Source of the DNA: Phymatolithon calcareum
Lineage: Eukaryota > Rhodophyta > Florideophyceae > Hapalidiales
NCBI GenBank assembly: GCA_977006965.1
Contig: OZ345378.1
Location: 1,798,001-1,862,000 of the forward strand
Length of the DNA: 64,000 nt
Direction: 5' to 3'
This document shows, piece by piece, positions 49,086 to 59,258 of this stretch. The translations under genes were made by a program, and so were the position numbers. Below the pieces are notes generated by a model. It was not told the DNA's origin. It worked only from the letters and a program-made list of their open reading frames with translations, and ran no database searches. How positions within the stretch are numbered: position 1 is the first letter of the stretch; every line of letters starts with the position of its first letter.

Positions 49086-49942
49086 GGAGAGTTGTATTTT
49101 TAGATCGGATGATGTAAAGGTTTGGGTATTGAAACGATACGCTGGGAACGGTGCGTCTTGCTACGAAACTCTCATGGGACTTCGCGCGGGAACTTTAAAC
49201 GAAGGACACGCAATCCAGCGTGTAGCTCGCACGCGAAGTCCACGACCATTCAACCTTTCCTGTAAAGTGCAAAATACAATGTCTAGAGAAAGAAGCAAGC
49301 AATATGTATTGCTTGGTTCTTTCCCTAGATGTACTGTAGACAGTACATAAACTCGATTTGAACAGCAATATTGATCGCGACGAAAAACAATAGTCTAGAA
49401 CTGCAGCACGCTGTTCAAATTGTTACGAGGTCGTAACGCAGTCAAATATTTTGCGGCGGCAATGTAGTGATGCCTTACATTTGGCCGTGCGTACTCCGCT
49501 GTGCCAAGAGAATCAGCGCCCACCCCCGGTTTGCTTGCCCTTCATTTTCCACATCAGAGCATTTGCCTTGAACCATGTGTATTCTGCCATGCAAAAAGAT
49601 TCAGACGCCCCGACTATGTGGCACCCACCTTTTGATCTCACTTCTTTTTTCGCGGGCGCGACACTAACGCTCCAACTATGTTTAGCCCTCCTGTTTAATT
49701 CCCTTCTTCACCGCCACAAGATCTACTGGCATGAGATGAATTCGAGACTTTCCGTTGGCACGAGATGACTGATAAGCTATGAGGCGTCATTCTTCAGGTG
49801 CATGCTTATCTCCTCACGGTAAGTTCCTAGTTCTGCTCTTAGATCTTTCAAGGGTTCGTAAGACCGACTACTGACTATCGAACTATAGAACTATCCACTA
49901 TCGACGATCGATAAATCGGTAAAGATAACCAAGCAAAAATTG
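49086..49942. other. 3' flank of the Hint gene
   Basis: No gene recognised. The first 265 bp probably include the 3' untranslated region and carry the double hairpin at 49282-49348. The rest shows only short frames. Confidence 0.5.
49282..49348 (+). promoter_or_regulatory. Double hairpin downstream of the Hint gene
   Basis: Arms 49282-49304 and 49307-49329 are 23 nt each, complementary except at two positions, with a 2-nt loop. The second arm ends where a second hairpin begins: ATGTACTGT, AG, ACAGTACAT (49329-49348), a perfect 9-bp stem. The structure starts 197 bp after the Hint stop codon and could act as a 3' UTR element, a small-RNA precursor, or be a foldback repeat. Which of these applies cannot be told from sequence. 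Confidence 0.5.
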
Positions 49943-50058
49943 TGAGAGTCAAGGACTGACCGTTTGTCTGTCCGTTCATCTCGAGCATGCTGACACGCAG
50001 TCAGCATGACTCAGGTCAGTCGCACCTTCTGTCTAGTCGTTACACTGTAGGTATCGCG
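49943..50058 (+). repeat. Repeat R, left part, interrupted by a LINE
   Basis: This sequence is matched on the opposite strand at about 52366-52490, with a few mismatches. Its continuation is found after the LINE at 51538-51590 and corresponds to 52330-52377 of the inverted copy. It includes a perfect 9-bp hairpin CATGCTGAC/GTCAGCATG. The last 12 bp, GTAGGTATCGCG (50047-50058), recur as GTATGTATCACG at 51538-51549 and look like the LINE target duplication. Confidence 0.75.
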
Positions 50059-51537
50059 GACGAGTACTATGAGGCGGTCACCGATTTGTCACGGTCCTCG
50101 ACTTGTCCTCTGCTTATGACCGCGTCCCACGAGATATCTTCCAACGCAGAGTCGAGTCATGCCTACCCAAAGATATCGCAGAGATGGTCAAGTACCTACT
50201 GAAGCCGTCGTGGATCACCACAGCCGGAGACGAGGAAAACCAGTGGCTCCTGATCGATCGCGGAGTCCCACAGGGCTCTCCCCTGAGTCCCTGTCTTTAC
50301 AACATGTTCATGGACACCTTCACCTTGAAAGTCGCGGGAGTGTCACCGCGCTTATCAACTTACCCGGCAATCCTGTTCGCAGATGACGTACAGCTACAAG
50401 CTAAAAACTCGGATGGCATGCAGTGGCTGCTAGATGCGGCGACAAGCTGGGCAAGAGAGAATGGCATGTCGTGGAATACCAAAAAAGGAAAAAGCGAAGT
50501 TCTAATATACCCGGGCCTGTTCCAGCGAAAATTCAGACTTGCGGGGTCCGAGCTCCACGAAGCCCGCCTACTGGAATACCTCGGTACAACGATCGACAAT
50601 ACAGGCGTAACCGACCACGCCGCCCTGAAACGCCTTTCCAAAGCGAAAGGTATACTCCTCGCCCTTCGGGATATTGGCGTCACAGCTAAAGAACTGACGA
50701 CAACAAAATGCATATCCATATATAAGGCCCTGCTCCAATGCCGATGGGAATACGCACTGCACCAAACGCCGTGGTCGAAGTCCATTCAAGCGCATGTGGA
50801 TCAGGTAGAAGGACTGTTCTACTCCCTAATATTTGGCCATTTTGCTAAGCGGAATAATGATCGAATGCGAACGCTATGCAGAATCACACCATCAGAGCTG
50901 AGGCGCAATATAGTAGGAGAACACTTTGCGCTTCGACTCCTTCGCAAAACGGAACCTGGAGAGAAGCAAGAACTACGAGGGCAAGGATGAGGACTTAGCA
51001 CAGGCACAGAGGGATATTCGATACCTCGAAGAGCACGAACTGTTGAACGTCCCAGCGAAGAGGGCCGTGGAAGGAAAGGTCATCCACAAGGATGAGAAAC
51101 TGAGAATCTATTGGGCATGGAGCGAGATGGAGAAGGCCAAAAAACGCAAAATCGCCGTGGATATGAGCGAGATTCCAAACCCCGTAGTCCAAATCAAGTC
51201 GAGAAAACACAGACTTTGGGCAGTCAAATGGTTTTTCGGCCGCTTCCCTCGGCGAAATCCCTCGGCATATATCAAAAACTACGACTAACTAGCAGAGATG
51301 CTGCTGGAAACCCTTCAACTCAACCTAGCGCAACCACAGATGAATGATAGAGCAGAAGAGGAAGTGAAACAAGCGATGGACAAATTAATGATGCTAGAAA
51401 GCGAGATGCAAGAGGAGATGATGGTGTGATGATGGAGGCGATATGCTGTAGTCTTCCCTGGAAGGGTTACAGCTGCTCTGGTGTCGGCGTGCGCCGACGT
51501 TGAGGGCTTCTAAAATAAAAACGTATAATTTCCCCCT
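50059..51537 (+). mobile_element. LINE insertion, 5'-truncated (copy 2)
   Basis: A non-LTR retrotransposon fragment of 1.48 kb with reverse transcriptase and a 3' tail CTTCTAAAATAAAAACGTAT followed by CCCC, similar to the tails of the copies ending near 21756 and 55155. The left border cuts into the reverse-transcriptase gene. A 12-bp duplication with two mismatches flanks it, and the uninterrupted target exists as an inverted repeat at 52330-52490. All of this fits target-primed insertion with 5' truncation. Confidence 0.8.
50082..51429 (+). pseudogene. LINE reverse transcriptase, truncated and frameshifted
   Basis: The frame enters within the reverse transcriptase: RFVTVLDLSSAYDRVPRDIF (palm motif A, catalytic Asp), GVPQGSPLSPCLYNMFMDTF (motif B), and ILFADDVQLQAK (motif C, FADD catalytic pair). 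Then come KKGKSEVLIYPGL, LEYLGTTIDNTGVTDHAAL and CRWEYALHQTP, the thumb and post-thumb region. The first frame ends at 50990; a shift near 50945 moves to the frame that runs to 51288 (LAQAQRDIRYLEEHELLN, RKHRLWAVKWFFGRFPRRNP). After one in-frame TAA it continues to 51429 with EMLLETLQLNLAQPQMNDR. N-terminal endonuclease and the start of the RT domain are missing. All catalytic RT motifs are intact, but the copy is dead because of truncation and shift. It corresponds collinearly to the copies at 21756-22867 and 54785-55155. Confidence 0.88.
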
Positions 51538-52329
51538 GTATGTATCACGACGCTCAGCTAGCTTGACGGAGATCATACATCTGAGAGTATTTAGCTAGCA
51601 TAGCATGAACTGTGGTCAGAGATCAAATATTCCTCTTGATTACAACCTTCTGATCGGCAGTTCCCAATGGCTACGTGGAGCTGTGGGTATAACTGCGTAA
51701 AATGAACCGCAGTGAACGCGATAAGAGGAGCTCCAGCTCTTTGTCTGGATGGAGTCAGAGCGGATGTCAAGGCGGGTTGGGGTTACTCTAGGGCTGTGCC
51801 CAGAAGTAGGCCGTGATCTTTGAGTGATATGTGTCGCAAATTCGAGGTCTGGAATAATCACTGTCGAGAAGACAAGAAACAACGGGTCTCAAGTGGCTCC
51901 GTCTCGCACACTATCGCCTGTTTCCCATAACAAGACAGTAAATTCGGAGACAGCCTAACTGGCTCTGGATGAGCGCCGTTTTATACTCCAGCGCCGATGA
52001 ACAAATTCGGAATGGTATAAATGCGACAGCAACCGAGCACCACGTTGAGTCGGAAGGCAGTCGGAAGGGATATCAACAAATTTTGGTCGGCTCAGTGCTC
52101 CCTCGGGAGCACACGGAGAGAAGTGGCAGGTGTAGGCGTCTCGCCATGCCCGGTCCCCGTGTTGGGCAACCAGCGGTCATATCGGATCACCACGACAAAC
52201 AGGTGTGTGACGACATTCTTGAACATCACTTGGACCTTAGCGAGCTTCTATAACGCTGAGCGCGCGAAAGGAAAGAAACTCTTCTTCGTTCTGAATCGTT
52301 CATTGCCATTTTGCCAGGTAGGAATCATG

Positions 52330-52490
52330 CTCAGATGTATGATCTCCGTCAAGCTTGCTGAGCATCGCGATACCTACTGTGTAGCGACTAGACAGAAGGT
52401 GCGACTGACCTGAGACGTGCTGACTGAGTGTCAGCATGCTCGACATGTAATGGACAGACAGTCAGTGCTTGACTCTTGTGAGAGTCTCAC
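52330..52490 (-). repeat. Repeat R, uninterrupted inverted copy
   Basis: On the minus strand this copy reads straight through the point where the LINE interrupts the other copy: GTCGCTACACAGTAGGTATC followed by GCGATGCTCAGC and CTTGACGGAGATCATACATC. It serves as an empty-site reference for the LINE at 50059-51537. The nature of repeat R itself is unknown. Confidence 0.75.
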
Positions 52491-52867
52491 ACCTTCAGGC
52501 ATCTTAACCACGCTCACAGCGCCATGGCAGCCACTGGAATCACAGTTTCTACAGGTCTGGGGGGGGGGGTCATCCGCGAAGAGAGCATTCAGAGCTATGG
52601 TACCAATAAATGTCTCGGGACACGCATTCCAGAATCACCAGCACGATAATGGACGCAATAATCCGGCGTTTTACTCGTTGGCGACAAGAATATATTTCCA
52701 CCTGGCGGAAGCACTTTTGTTTATATGATTTTCGCTGCGAAGATTGCTCGCTACTCCGTCAATCGTCACACAAGGCGCGCCTAACTTTACAGCCGAACAG
52801 TGTCACGGCTGAAGCACGTGACCAAGCCGGTATTTCTGCAGGTTTTAGACGTTCGGTCTTCCCTCGT

Positions 52868-52945
52868 TTGATGGAGGGAGGAAGAGAATATTGGATTAGG
52901 AAGCAAAGTGGAATGTTTTCTTCCCGTCTACCAATCTAGGGCTTT
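52868..52945 (+). repeat. Hairpin-forming short interspersed repeat, copy 2
   Basis: Related to 35577-35660: GATGGAGGGAGGAAGAGA, then TTGGATTAGGAAGCAAA and the complementary TTTTCTTCC + TACCAATCTA. Pairing is weaker than in copy 1. Upstream sequence of about 40 bp is also loosely similar in the two places. Confidence 0.45.
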
Positions 52946-53394
52946 TTTCAGCTGCTTTGGCTTTCTGAGTTGAGCGTTTGACATAACGCTAAGCAGACTC
53001 TGTTGCTATTTGTGATCGATCGAAACTGGGATTGCACTTATTCGATGATCCCAGATGTCTCAATTAAACTGCTTTGTCATGTAGTACCCACATCACATAA
53101 AACGATCTGTGAGAAAGGCCAGGGGCTAAGATTCCGCAAATAGAATCACATGTGAATGTTGATAGATTGCCAAAAGTGGTATTCCTCTTGTGATTACAAT
53201 CAGGCAGTTACTGTTCTTCACATTTATACAAAATCCGAATTTTACATCGGATTCGTGACAGCCAATTGGCATCCTTCATGACTCGAGACAAAACTTATCG
53301 ACCACGAAGTTCCGGGTTTTACTGGATCGCACTCCTGCGACTATTTAGTGTCGCGCTACAGCTTCATCAACCTAATTGGAGTCCTTGTCATGTA

Positions 53395-53859
53395 TCAATC
53401 TGTGCAGGTGATGTTCTCAGTTCCACCTTCTGCGCATGAGCTAAACCGAACTGGGGAATCATCGAGTTTAATGCGGCGCAATAGAAGTGTTCTTTGCATT
53501 TGGAACAACTGTATTGGATGCAGCCGAAACACCCTCGAAACTAACTCTCTCACAAGCCCGTCCAGGTTTGTCATGGCTGGAACATACGGGGCAAAATTCG
53601 GTCGCTGGCTTCTTTTGTAATTCAAATTGACAGTTATGGCAAGTTTTTCAATCCTTTTCAGGTTTATATGGTGTGAAGTCGCCACATTGTAGCACATTTT
53701 GCAAAAGGAAAGATCGTTACGGTTATTACAGTAGACGATGTTGCAATTAGTGCAACAAGCGCCGTTTCTCTCTGCACAGTGCAGACACCCAAAGCTTTCC
53801 TCGTATGCTTTACACGTTGCTGAATTGGTGAACCGTTCGGTCGTGATTTTGACACACAT
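53395..53859 (-). CDS. Cys-rich hypothetical protein or exon
   Basis: A 154-codon frame with a dense Cys region near the N-terminus: CKAYEESFGCLHC, ACCTNCNIVYC and SFCKMCYN, that is, a series of C-x2-C pairs as in zinc-binding modules. The frame is open some 80 bp further upstream, where it adds LCHMC, another C-x2-C pair, but without an ATG; that makes an internal or incomplete exon likely. The C-terminal half (RPNFAPYVPAMTNLDGLVRE, LFQMQRTLLLRRIKLDD) has ordinary protein composition. I do not recognise the family. It might be part of a spliced gene or a transposon-derived remnant. Confidence 0.35.
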   Translation of the reverse strand: MCVKITTERFTNSATCKAYEESFGCLHCAERNGACCTNCNIVYCNNRNDLSFCKMCYNVATSHHINLKRIEKLAITVNLNYKRSQRPNFAPYVPAMTNLDGLVRELVSRVFRLHPIQLFQMQRTLLLRRIKLDDSPVRFSSCAEGGTENITCTD

Positions 53860-54784
53860 ATGGCACAGCTCGGCCTTCTGCTTTGCAGGTGACGGACGGG
53901 AGCTCGAAGCTCCCTGGTCTGAAATAGCCTCGGGATGACAGGGACCTCAGAGGCCTTGCAAAACGACAATAGCAACTTGCAACGGTTCCTTTACCTTCTG
54001 TTGATGATAAGTCAAAACAAACTCGACCACAGACTAAAAGTTAAGTGTAGACAAGGTCGGCACAGCTAGTTCAGTCCCAGAGACATGTTAACTAACTATG
54101 GATTCAAACATACTTCTCCGGACTTAAGCGGCTGTCCCGAAGCAGAGTATGTCTGTAGAGCGTTCGAAAATTGCACACGGGACTGGAAGCTTTGCAATTA
54201 CTAGCAGCTGGTAATCTTCTTGATCTTGATCCTTCAGAAGCAATTCATATATTCCGCGAGACACATTTTGAACTTGGAGTACTGCATTAGACCAGTGGCG
54301 ACTTCTCTGATTTTGAATCGAGGAAAGCTCATTTGCAAGCAGGATCGAAATAGAGTAGTCATCCCTGAAATTCTTATCCGAGGAAAAAAAAACTGGAACA
54401 GGAGCACGCTTAGGTAGTGTCTACCGCGAATGAGCTTCGATTAAGCCGAGAAATGCATGCAAAATGCATTGCACAGTACTTTGCTTCGTCAGAAATACAC
54501 AAAGGGAAAACGCTTGTGCAGAGCTTCCGCAAACCCAGCACAGTAATGATTTCTGGGTCAACTTGAAGAAACCGATCGTTGTAGTTTTAAGATCTGGAAG
54601 AAATTGCGCCTGCAACCATTTGGTTGTTGGTTGCAGATATAGGAAAAATGAAAATCATGTTGATTCCGTTGAGTTTGTCACCAAGGGCACTTACACCCTC
54701 GATCCGCTCATTCACAGATAGCATCAGATCCATATCGATATCACCGCATTTTATCGACTGACAGGGCGTTAGTCAAGGTTAACA

Positions 54785-55155
54785 CGTGTTTTCGCGGCGT
54801 ACCGGACGACTTACCAGGAGTGCTATATATAAGGGACAGAACTGCGAGGTTGAGATGCCTGAGAGTCATTTTCAAGAGAGTTCCTTTGTGGAGAAAATCT
54901 ATTATGGCGAAATACTTTGGGACTGGTGCTGTGGTGGAGCTTATCGTGTTGCAACGTATACTGCGGTCTATGAAGATGGACCAAGAAACGGAATATGAAT
55001 GCAAAAGACTTACTCGGGCCCTCAGAGGGAGAGAAATTCGAATTAAGGAGATATTAGAAGGAGAGTAGAGAGATGAGTATCGAAAACAGCGAGAAGCTGC
55101 CCTGTTACTCAATTTGAGGCTTTGGGAGCTTTAAAATAAATCAACATATATCCCC
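54785..55155 (+). pseudogene. LINE 3' end, 5'-truncated (copy 3)
   Basis: The plus strand encodes only the C-terminal tail of the LINE protein: TARLRCLRVIFKRVPLWRKS, IMAKYFGTGAVVELIVLQRI and RALRGREIRIKEILEGE. This aligns with the end of the copy at 21756-22867. After the stop the 3' untranslated region is nearly the same in both, ending GGGAGCTTTAAAATAAATCA followed by CATATATCCCC. It is a short, heavily 5'-truncated insertion. Confidence 0.8.
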
Positions 55156-56108
55156 ACTCCTCCGAAGCGTTTGCAGTGACGTTGACAGCTATTGGTTGGT
55201 TGTTCATCGCTGTCCTCTCTCCAACATATATACTTAGATAATATCGGTCCCAGGAACAAGCAAGGCACATATGACATAATGTGCTTACCATACTACGCAA
55301 GCCAACAATGATTTGCGCTCTTTGTGGTCTTAGGAAGCTTCGAAGAAGCGCAAGGATCTACTGTAGCCGTATGGACGTTGAGTTGTTGCGAAGAGCGACT
55401 TTTGAGAAAACGAAATAAGGGGAGCCAATAATTGAGATGACAGTACAAGCAGTAAAAGGCTAAAAAGTCATTCCTTTTTTGCACTCCAAGAGGCAAAAAG
55501 GTTGCGGGGCGCAGACTCGCGAGGGTTCCCGTGCTGCAAAGCGCCATTTTCAGGCGCTTGCCAATACTCTCGGACTTGTGAATAGAATGTATGCGACACC
55601 TGATACTTCAAAGCTGCGTTCAGAAATCGCTGTCGCTTCAGGGTCCGCAACTGCGGCGCGAAGCTCTCATGCCTGACGACAGCTGGCGTAGCTCTCGCAC
55701 CGACTGCGCCAACGCGATACACTGCGCTGCACGTGCACTCAAAGCCAATGTCCACAAATTCAGAGATCTCCAAGAATGCCACAAAAACGTAATGTGATTA
55801 CGACTTTTGTGAGGCTCAGCATGCGTAGGATGGATCCCCTGACAGCGTTAGAGAATAATAATTTTGTCTTGTGACCTCAAGCGAGCAATGAACTCCCTGA
55901 GAAGTTACGGCATCAGGAACTTTGCACTGGTAAAGCAATGACTCACTTCCAGTTGAGTCCCACTCCTCAGCATCAAGATAATGACTTTCCAAGCGCTTGC
56001 ACCTCTGGGACAGACGAAGCGGGTATGGATGAATGATGACGGAGAAGAACCTTCCCGAATAAAGTATTGCGCCCATTGTTCCCAACTGACATGCCATTTC
56101 TGCTGTCT
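55156..56108. other. Intergenic region with unclear frames
   Basis: Overlapping frames occur on both strands at 55468-55797. The plus-strand ones (LANTLGLVNRMYATPDTSKL; then DSWRSSRTDCANAIHCAARA) and the minus-strand one (104 codons) are about equally protein-like. I cannot decide whether a small gene is present. Confidence 0.4.
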
Positions 56109-56609
56109 TTACAAAAAGCTTTTCACAACAGAAACGGTAATAGGGATTCCGGAATAAATCTGCGAAATCACGAACAGAATCACAAAGCCTCCAATAGCGG
56201 TATGCACAAGACGAAGCCCCGATTTCTCCCTGAGCCATGGCGCCAATGCGACGTTTGCAGAAACGCAGAAAATCAGGGCGAAAGCACCGTATAGATGCGC
56301 ACCAGGAAAGAGCTGACCGGTGCGAGCAAAGGTATTCCCCATCCCGAACAGCATACCGCATATGGTGAGGAATAAAAGGGCCGAAGAAAGCCTTTGGTGC
56401 ATTAAGGCTTTGCTAGCAGGCACGCGAGACCCAGAGCCTCCTTCGAGTAGTGCGGCTCGCTCTCCGGATGATTTTCGAAGGCGGCGCACGCGAAGCCCCA
56501 GAATCCATGTTGTAACCCAACCGGCGCAGATTAAGACCATTACAATCGGGTGGACCAGGGAAACTGGCAGGCTCGTGAAGGCGCGGAAAAGAAAACCTTT
56601 CTCCTCCAT
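56109..56609 (-). CDS. DUF4079-family membrane protein
   Basis: A 166-residue protein with four membrane helices. The ATG at 56609 is the start: the codon frame has a TGA about 25 bp upstream. Helices are HPIVMVLICAGWVTTWILGL (about 20-40), LSSALLFLTICGMLFGMG (about 75-92), GAHLYGAFALIFCVSANVAL (about 101-120) and HTAIGGFVILFVISQIYSGI (about 134-153). The pattern, a helix starting at HP, 'H..L...LL', 'G.LFpG.HL..G', and 'R..H...g...' before the last helix, is that of DUF4079, a family known from cyanobacteria, algae and plant plastids and of undefined function. No obvious transit peptide precedes the first helix, so plastid location is an inference from the family. The loop between helices 1 and 2 is basic and Ser-rich. 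Confidence 0.75.
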   Translation of the reverse strand: MEEKGFLFRAFTSLPVSLVHPIVMVLICAGWVTTWILGLRVRRLRKSSGERAALLEGGSGSRVPASKALMHQRLSSALLFLTICGMLFGMGNTFARTGQLFPGAHLYGAFALIFCVSANVALAPWLREKSGLRLVHTAIGGFVILFVISQIYSGIPITVSVVKSFL

Positions 56610-57664
56610 CGTTCCCAACTTGTGAAAATTTCAAGAGAGATATTACGCGCAGATGACGCTGATTTTCGTTGCCATGCAATTTCCGACGTGAAAACGGGAT
56701 ACCGTCAATCGGAAGCTCTGGGAACCTCCTCAAACTCTGAACTTCCCCACGCGCTAGGGCGCCAAACGGCAGGCGTATTTCGAGAAATTTTGTTGTGGAA
56801 TTGCAAGTGCTTTCGATGAGCGGATCGCAAAAAGACACCAGGAAATTGTCCTGAAGAATCATCGGTCCCGAGATGGAAAGTTCTGAGGTGGCTCCAATAC
56901 TTCAGTAGAGAACGACTGTACACGTGTGATATGTGCAGACGTGAAATGCCTTTATGCAACCTAAAAAGTATACTTTTTAGGACATCGCGTGAAACAATCG
57001 CAGAACTGAAGAGTCGCTTCAGTGGAAATATATCCTGGTCATAAAGAAACAAGCCTGTTTCACGCAGGAGCGAAGACATGCATAGTTAAAACCTTCCGCT
57101 TATCATTAGATTTGCATGTCGACACTACATAAAAACTAGAAAAAGTCGTGCGTGACACACGGCATGACTACGATTAAATGTCTGGACGCACGGTGCGTCA
57201 AGACAATAAACCCCAAAGATTGGCGCTAGGCGCAATAATATTGCGTAATTGGCACGTATTCTGTAGTGCATATTCACTTCAGACGTGAATGAACTGGGTT
57301 TATGTAGCAAGGGAAGTGGAGACTGCACTCACACGCTCACGAGAGAATAGGAAATAGAGGGTCATGTGGAATTGCCAGCATGAAGCACATACTGAAATGC
57401 ATAGATCGACGACAGCGGAGGTTAACTTGTTTACTTGCAGGCCATACGTAGCATTGCCGTGCTTTCTTTGGGCGTTGCTGCAGTTGGTCGTGACTGAAAA
57501 GTACTTTAAGAATTCGACTCCAGCTCACCGGTTGAACCAAAGATGAAGAATTCGGCGCACTGCTCACGGCGGGTCACGACTGGGAATCTTCCGGAAATAA
57601 TGCTGTTTGAGTAATACAATCCCACTCGTGTAGTTAACATGACTTTAGTTGCCTTCGCCTTGGG
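56610..57664. other. Intergenic region
   Basis: No recognisable gene. Minus-strand frames at 56413-56862 and 56705-57079 overlap each other and the DUF4079 gene and show no family features. Contains the promoter side of the DUF4079 gene. Confidence 0.45.
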
Positions 57665-57874
57665 CTAGTCTACCCCCATTGCTCTTTCTCGAAGAGAATC
57701 AAGCTCGTCAACAGAACTGCTTTTCTTCTGCAGCGTCATAACGCGACTTTGTGCTGGCCAGGTAGCGCGGTGAATCTCGAACGGCTCCTTTGCCACTACA
57801 ACTATCCTCTGAAAACGGCGTTGCATTGGCTGCCGCCGGTAGCCATTATTTCCTGTTTCATTACCATTAGGCAT
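57665..57874 (-). CDS. Small basic hypothetical protein (69 residues) or terminal exon
   Basis: The frame starts at ATG 57874 and ends ...KKSSSVDELDSLRERAMGVD. The second half (RRFQRIVVVAKEPFEIHR, ATWPAQSRVMTLQKK) has a strongly protein-like pattern of alternating hydrophobic and charged residues, unlike the neighbouring frames. The frame is open about 65 bp further upstream to a TAA, so a start elsewhere or an upstream exon is possible. I do not recognise a family. Confidence 0.35.
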   Translation of the reverse strand: MPNGNETGNNGYRRQPMQRRFQRIVVVAKEPFEIHRATWPAQSRVMTLQKKSSSVDELDSLRERAMGVD

Positions 57875-58174
57875 AGTGAGCTTGTGCGGAAGGGATGGAC
57901 GGGCATGAGTTGAAGGCGAAAAATAGTCGTTTGGATTTGGCAGGGATTAGACTGCTGATTTCGACGTCCCGAATTAGGTACCAAATACCTGTTTGAAGAA
58001 CACGGTGGGGGGGGGGGAGGGTTAAATGGGGATTTTGCTGGTTTCGAAAGAAATCGGGCAGCTCTGCAGAACGCACTCATGCTGTGTATTTGATGAGGAG
58101 GACCGCCGTTTAAGACAATTCGTTTTGGAACGCTGAGCACAAAATCAGAGAATCGTGGTCAAGTTGGAATAACG

Positions 58175-58954
58175 GTGAGCACCGCCAGTGCAGAACATGT
58201 GCGAACAATCGAGCAGCAGGAAGAGCCGAAAAATCCGAGTTTGAAAAAGTGCAAGCCGCTGGGGGACCATGGTTTCGAATGTTGGGCTGAGCTGTTACCG
58301 GATATTCAGGTAATATCGTTCGCCAACCAAGAATGCTGAAACCGATAGATCCATTTCGAAAACATTCCCCATGAGTCCGGTGGCGTTTCGAGAGGCATTA
58401 TGTTCAAGATCTTCCCATCTAAAACAAGCCAACGGCCACACCAGAGGGCAGAACACTCAACGAATGCGTCCAGGGTTGTTGCACATGAGCTTAACGTCAT
58501 CTGCCGTTTTGGCCCAAGTTACAACACTCATGCAGTGGGAAACGCACGGTGGACGTCCATATGGACTGCGACGTCGACTTCTGGACCGGGACAATTCGAC
58601 ATGGACCAACTAGGACGCAACAGTGCGCAGGCAACACGTTCGTACGAGTCCTCGACGAAACGGATACTCTTTACAGCAGCGCCCAACCCGTCAGAAATTC
58701 TCGCGCCGGTGCGTGGCGGCGCCCTGGCCGATTTCCTGCGCTGTCTCCAAAGAGCCTGCTCCGAAATTTGGGCTGGAAAGAAACAGGCTGCTTTCCGGCT
58801 CCGCTCTACGGCACAGTACTCGTACTCACGGCGAATGGCCCGTCTGTCGTACCCTCTCGAAGGTGGTGCTGCGGCTATCATATATTTCGTCTTCATGTTA
58901 AGAAAAAACGTGTCCCGCTGTGTGGACAGATCCGCGTTTCCTCGTCTATTTTGA
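58175..58954 (+). CDS. Hypothetical gene, possibly with one intron
   Basis: Two plus-strand segments share a frame. The first, about 58175-58311, reads RTIEQQEEPKNPSLKKCKP, then GDHGFECWAELLPDIQ, and ends at CAG followed by GTAATA, which could be a splice donor. The frame then hits stops at 58338 and 58350. The second, from about 58440 to 58954, reads VVAHELNVICRFGPSYN, then PSEILAPVRGGALADFLRCL and GAAAIIYFVFMLRKNVS. An intron joining them would use an AG near 58440 (CCACACCAG). Long frames also exist on the minus strand (58528-59022) and in another plus frame (58549-59262), so the choice is uncertain. No family recognised. Confidence 0.3.
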
Positions 58955-59258
58955 TGCGTGCTTACTGTGCCAGATTCCGCGCCTGTGACAGGCCGAATTT
59001 GAAATGGGAAATTCAAAAACAACCCGCCAAATTTAACTGTTTTTCTATGCCTTCCACGATCCCAGATTTCAAATTACGCATTGGCACCACAGCCGTAACG
59101 GTTAAAACCGCCAGATCCAAGTGTGAACTAAACCTCGTCCCGTTCTTTCTGACCAGCTGCACATCCCGGTCTGCCCTACAAATTCCCACGCTGTTCTCGG
59201 GTTCGGAAAAACCCGATCATCTAGCAGGTCGCCGCTGCCACGGCCGCGGAACGCCAAG

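Larger units (their letters stand above)
52491..54784. other. Intergenic region
   Basis: No gene that I can name. It includes an 11-base G run (52559-52569), the second copy of a hairpin-forming short repeat (52868-52945), and a Cys-rich minus-strand frame (53395-53859), described separately. Confidence 0.5.

Noticed and set aside
49943-52490. Reading the inverted repeats around the RT gene as terminal repeats of a DNA transposon or DIRS-like element
   Set aside because: Only one arm is interrupted by the LINE, the LINE has its own 12-bp duplication and 3' tail, and the other copy is an intact empty site.
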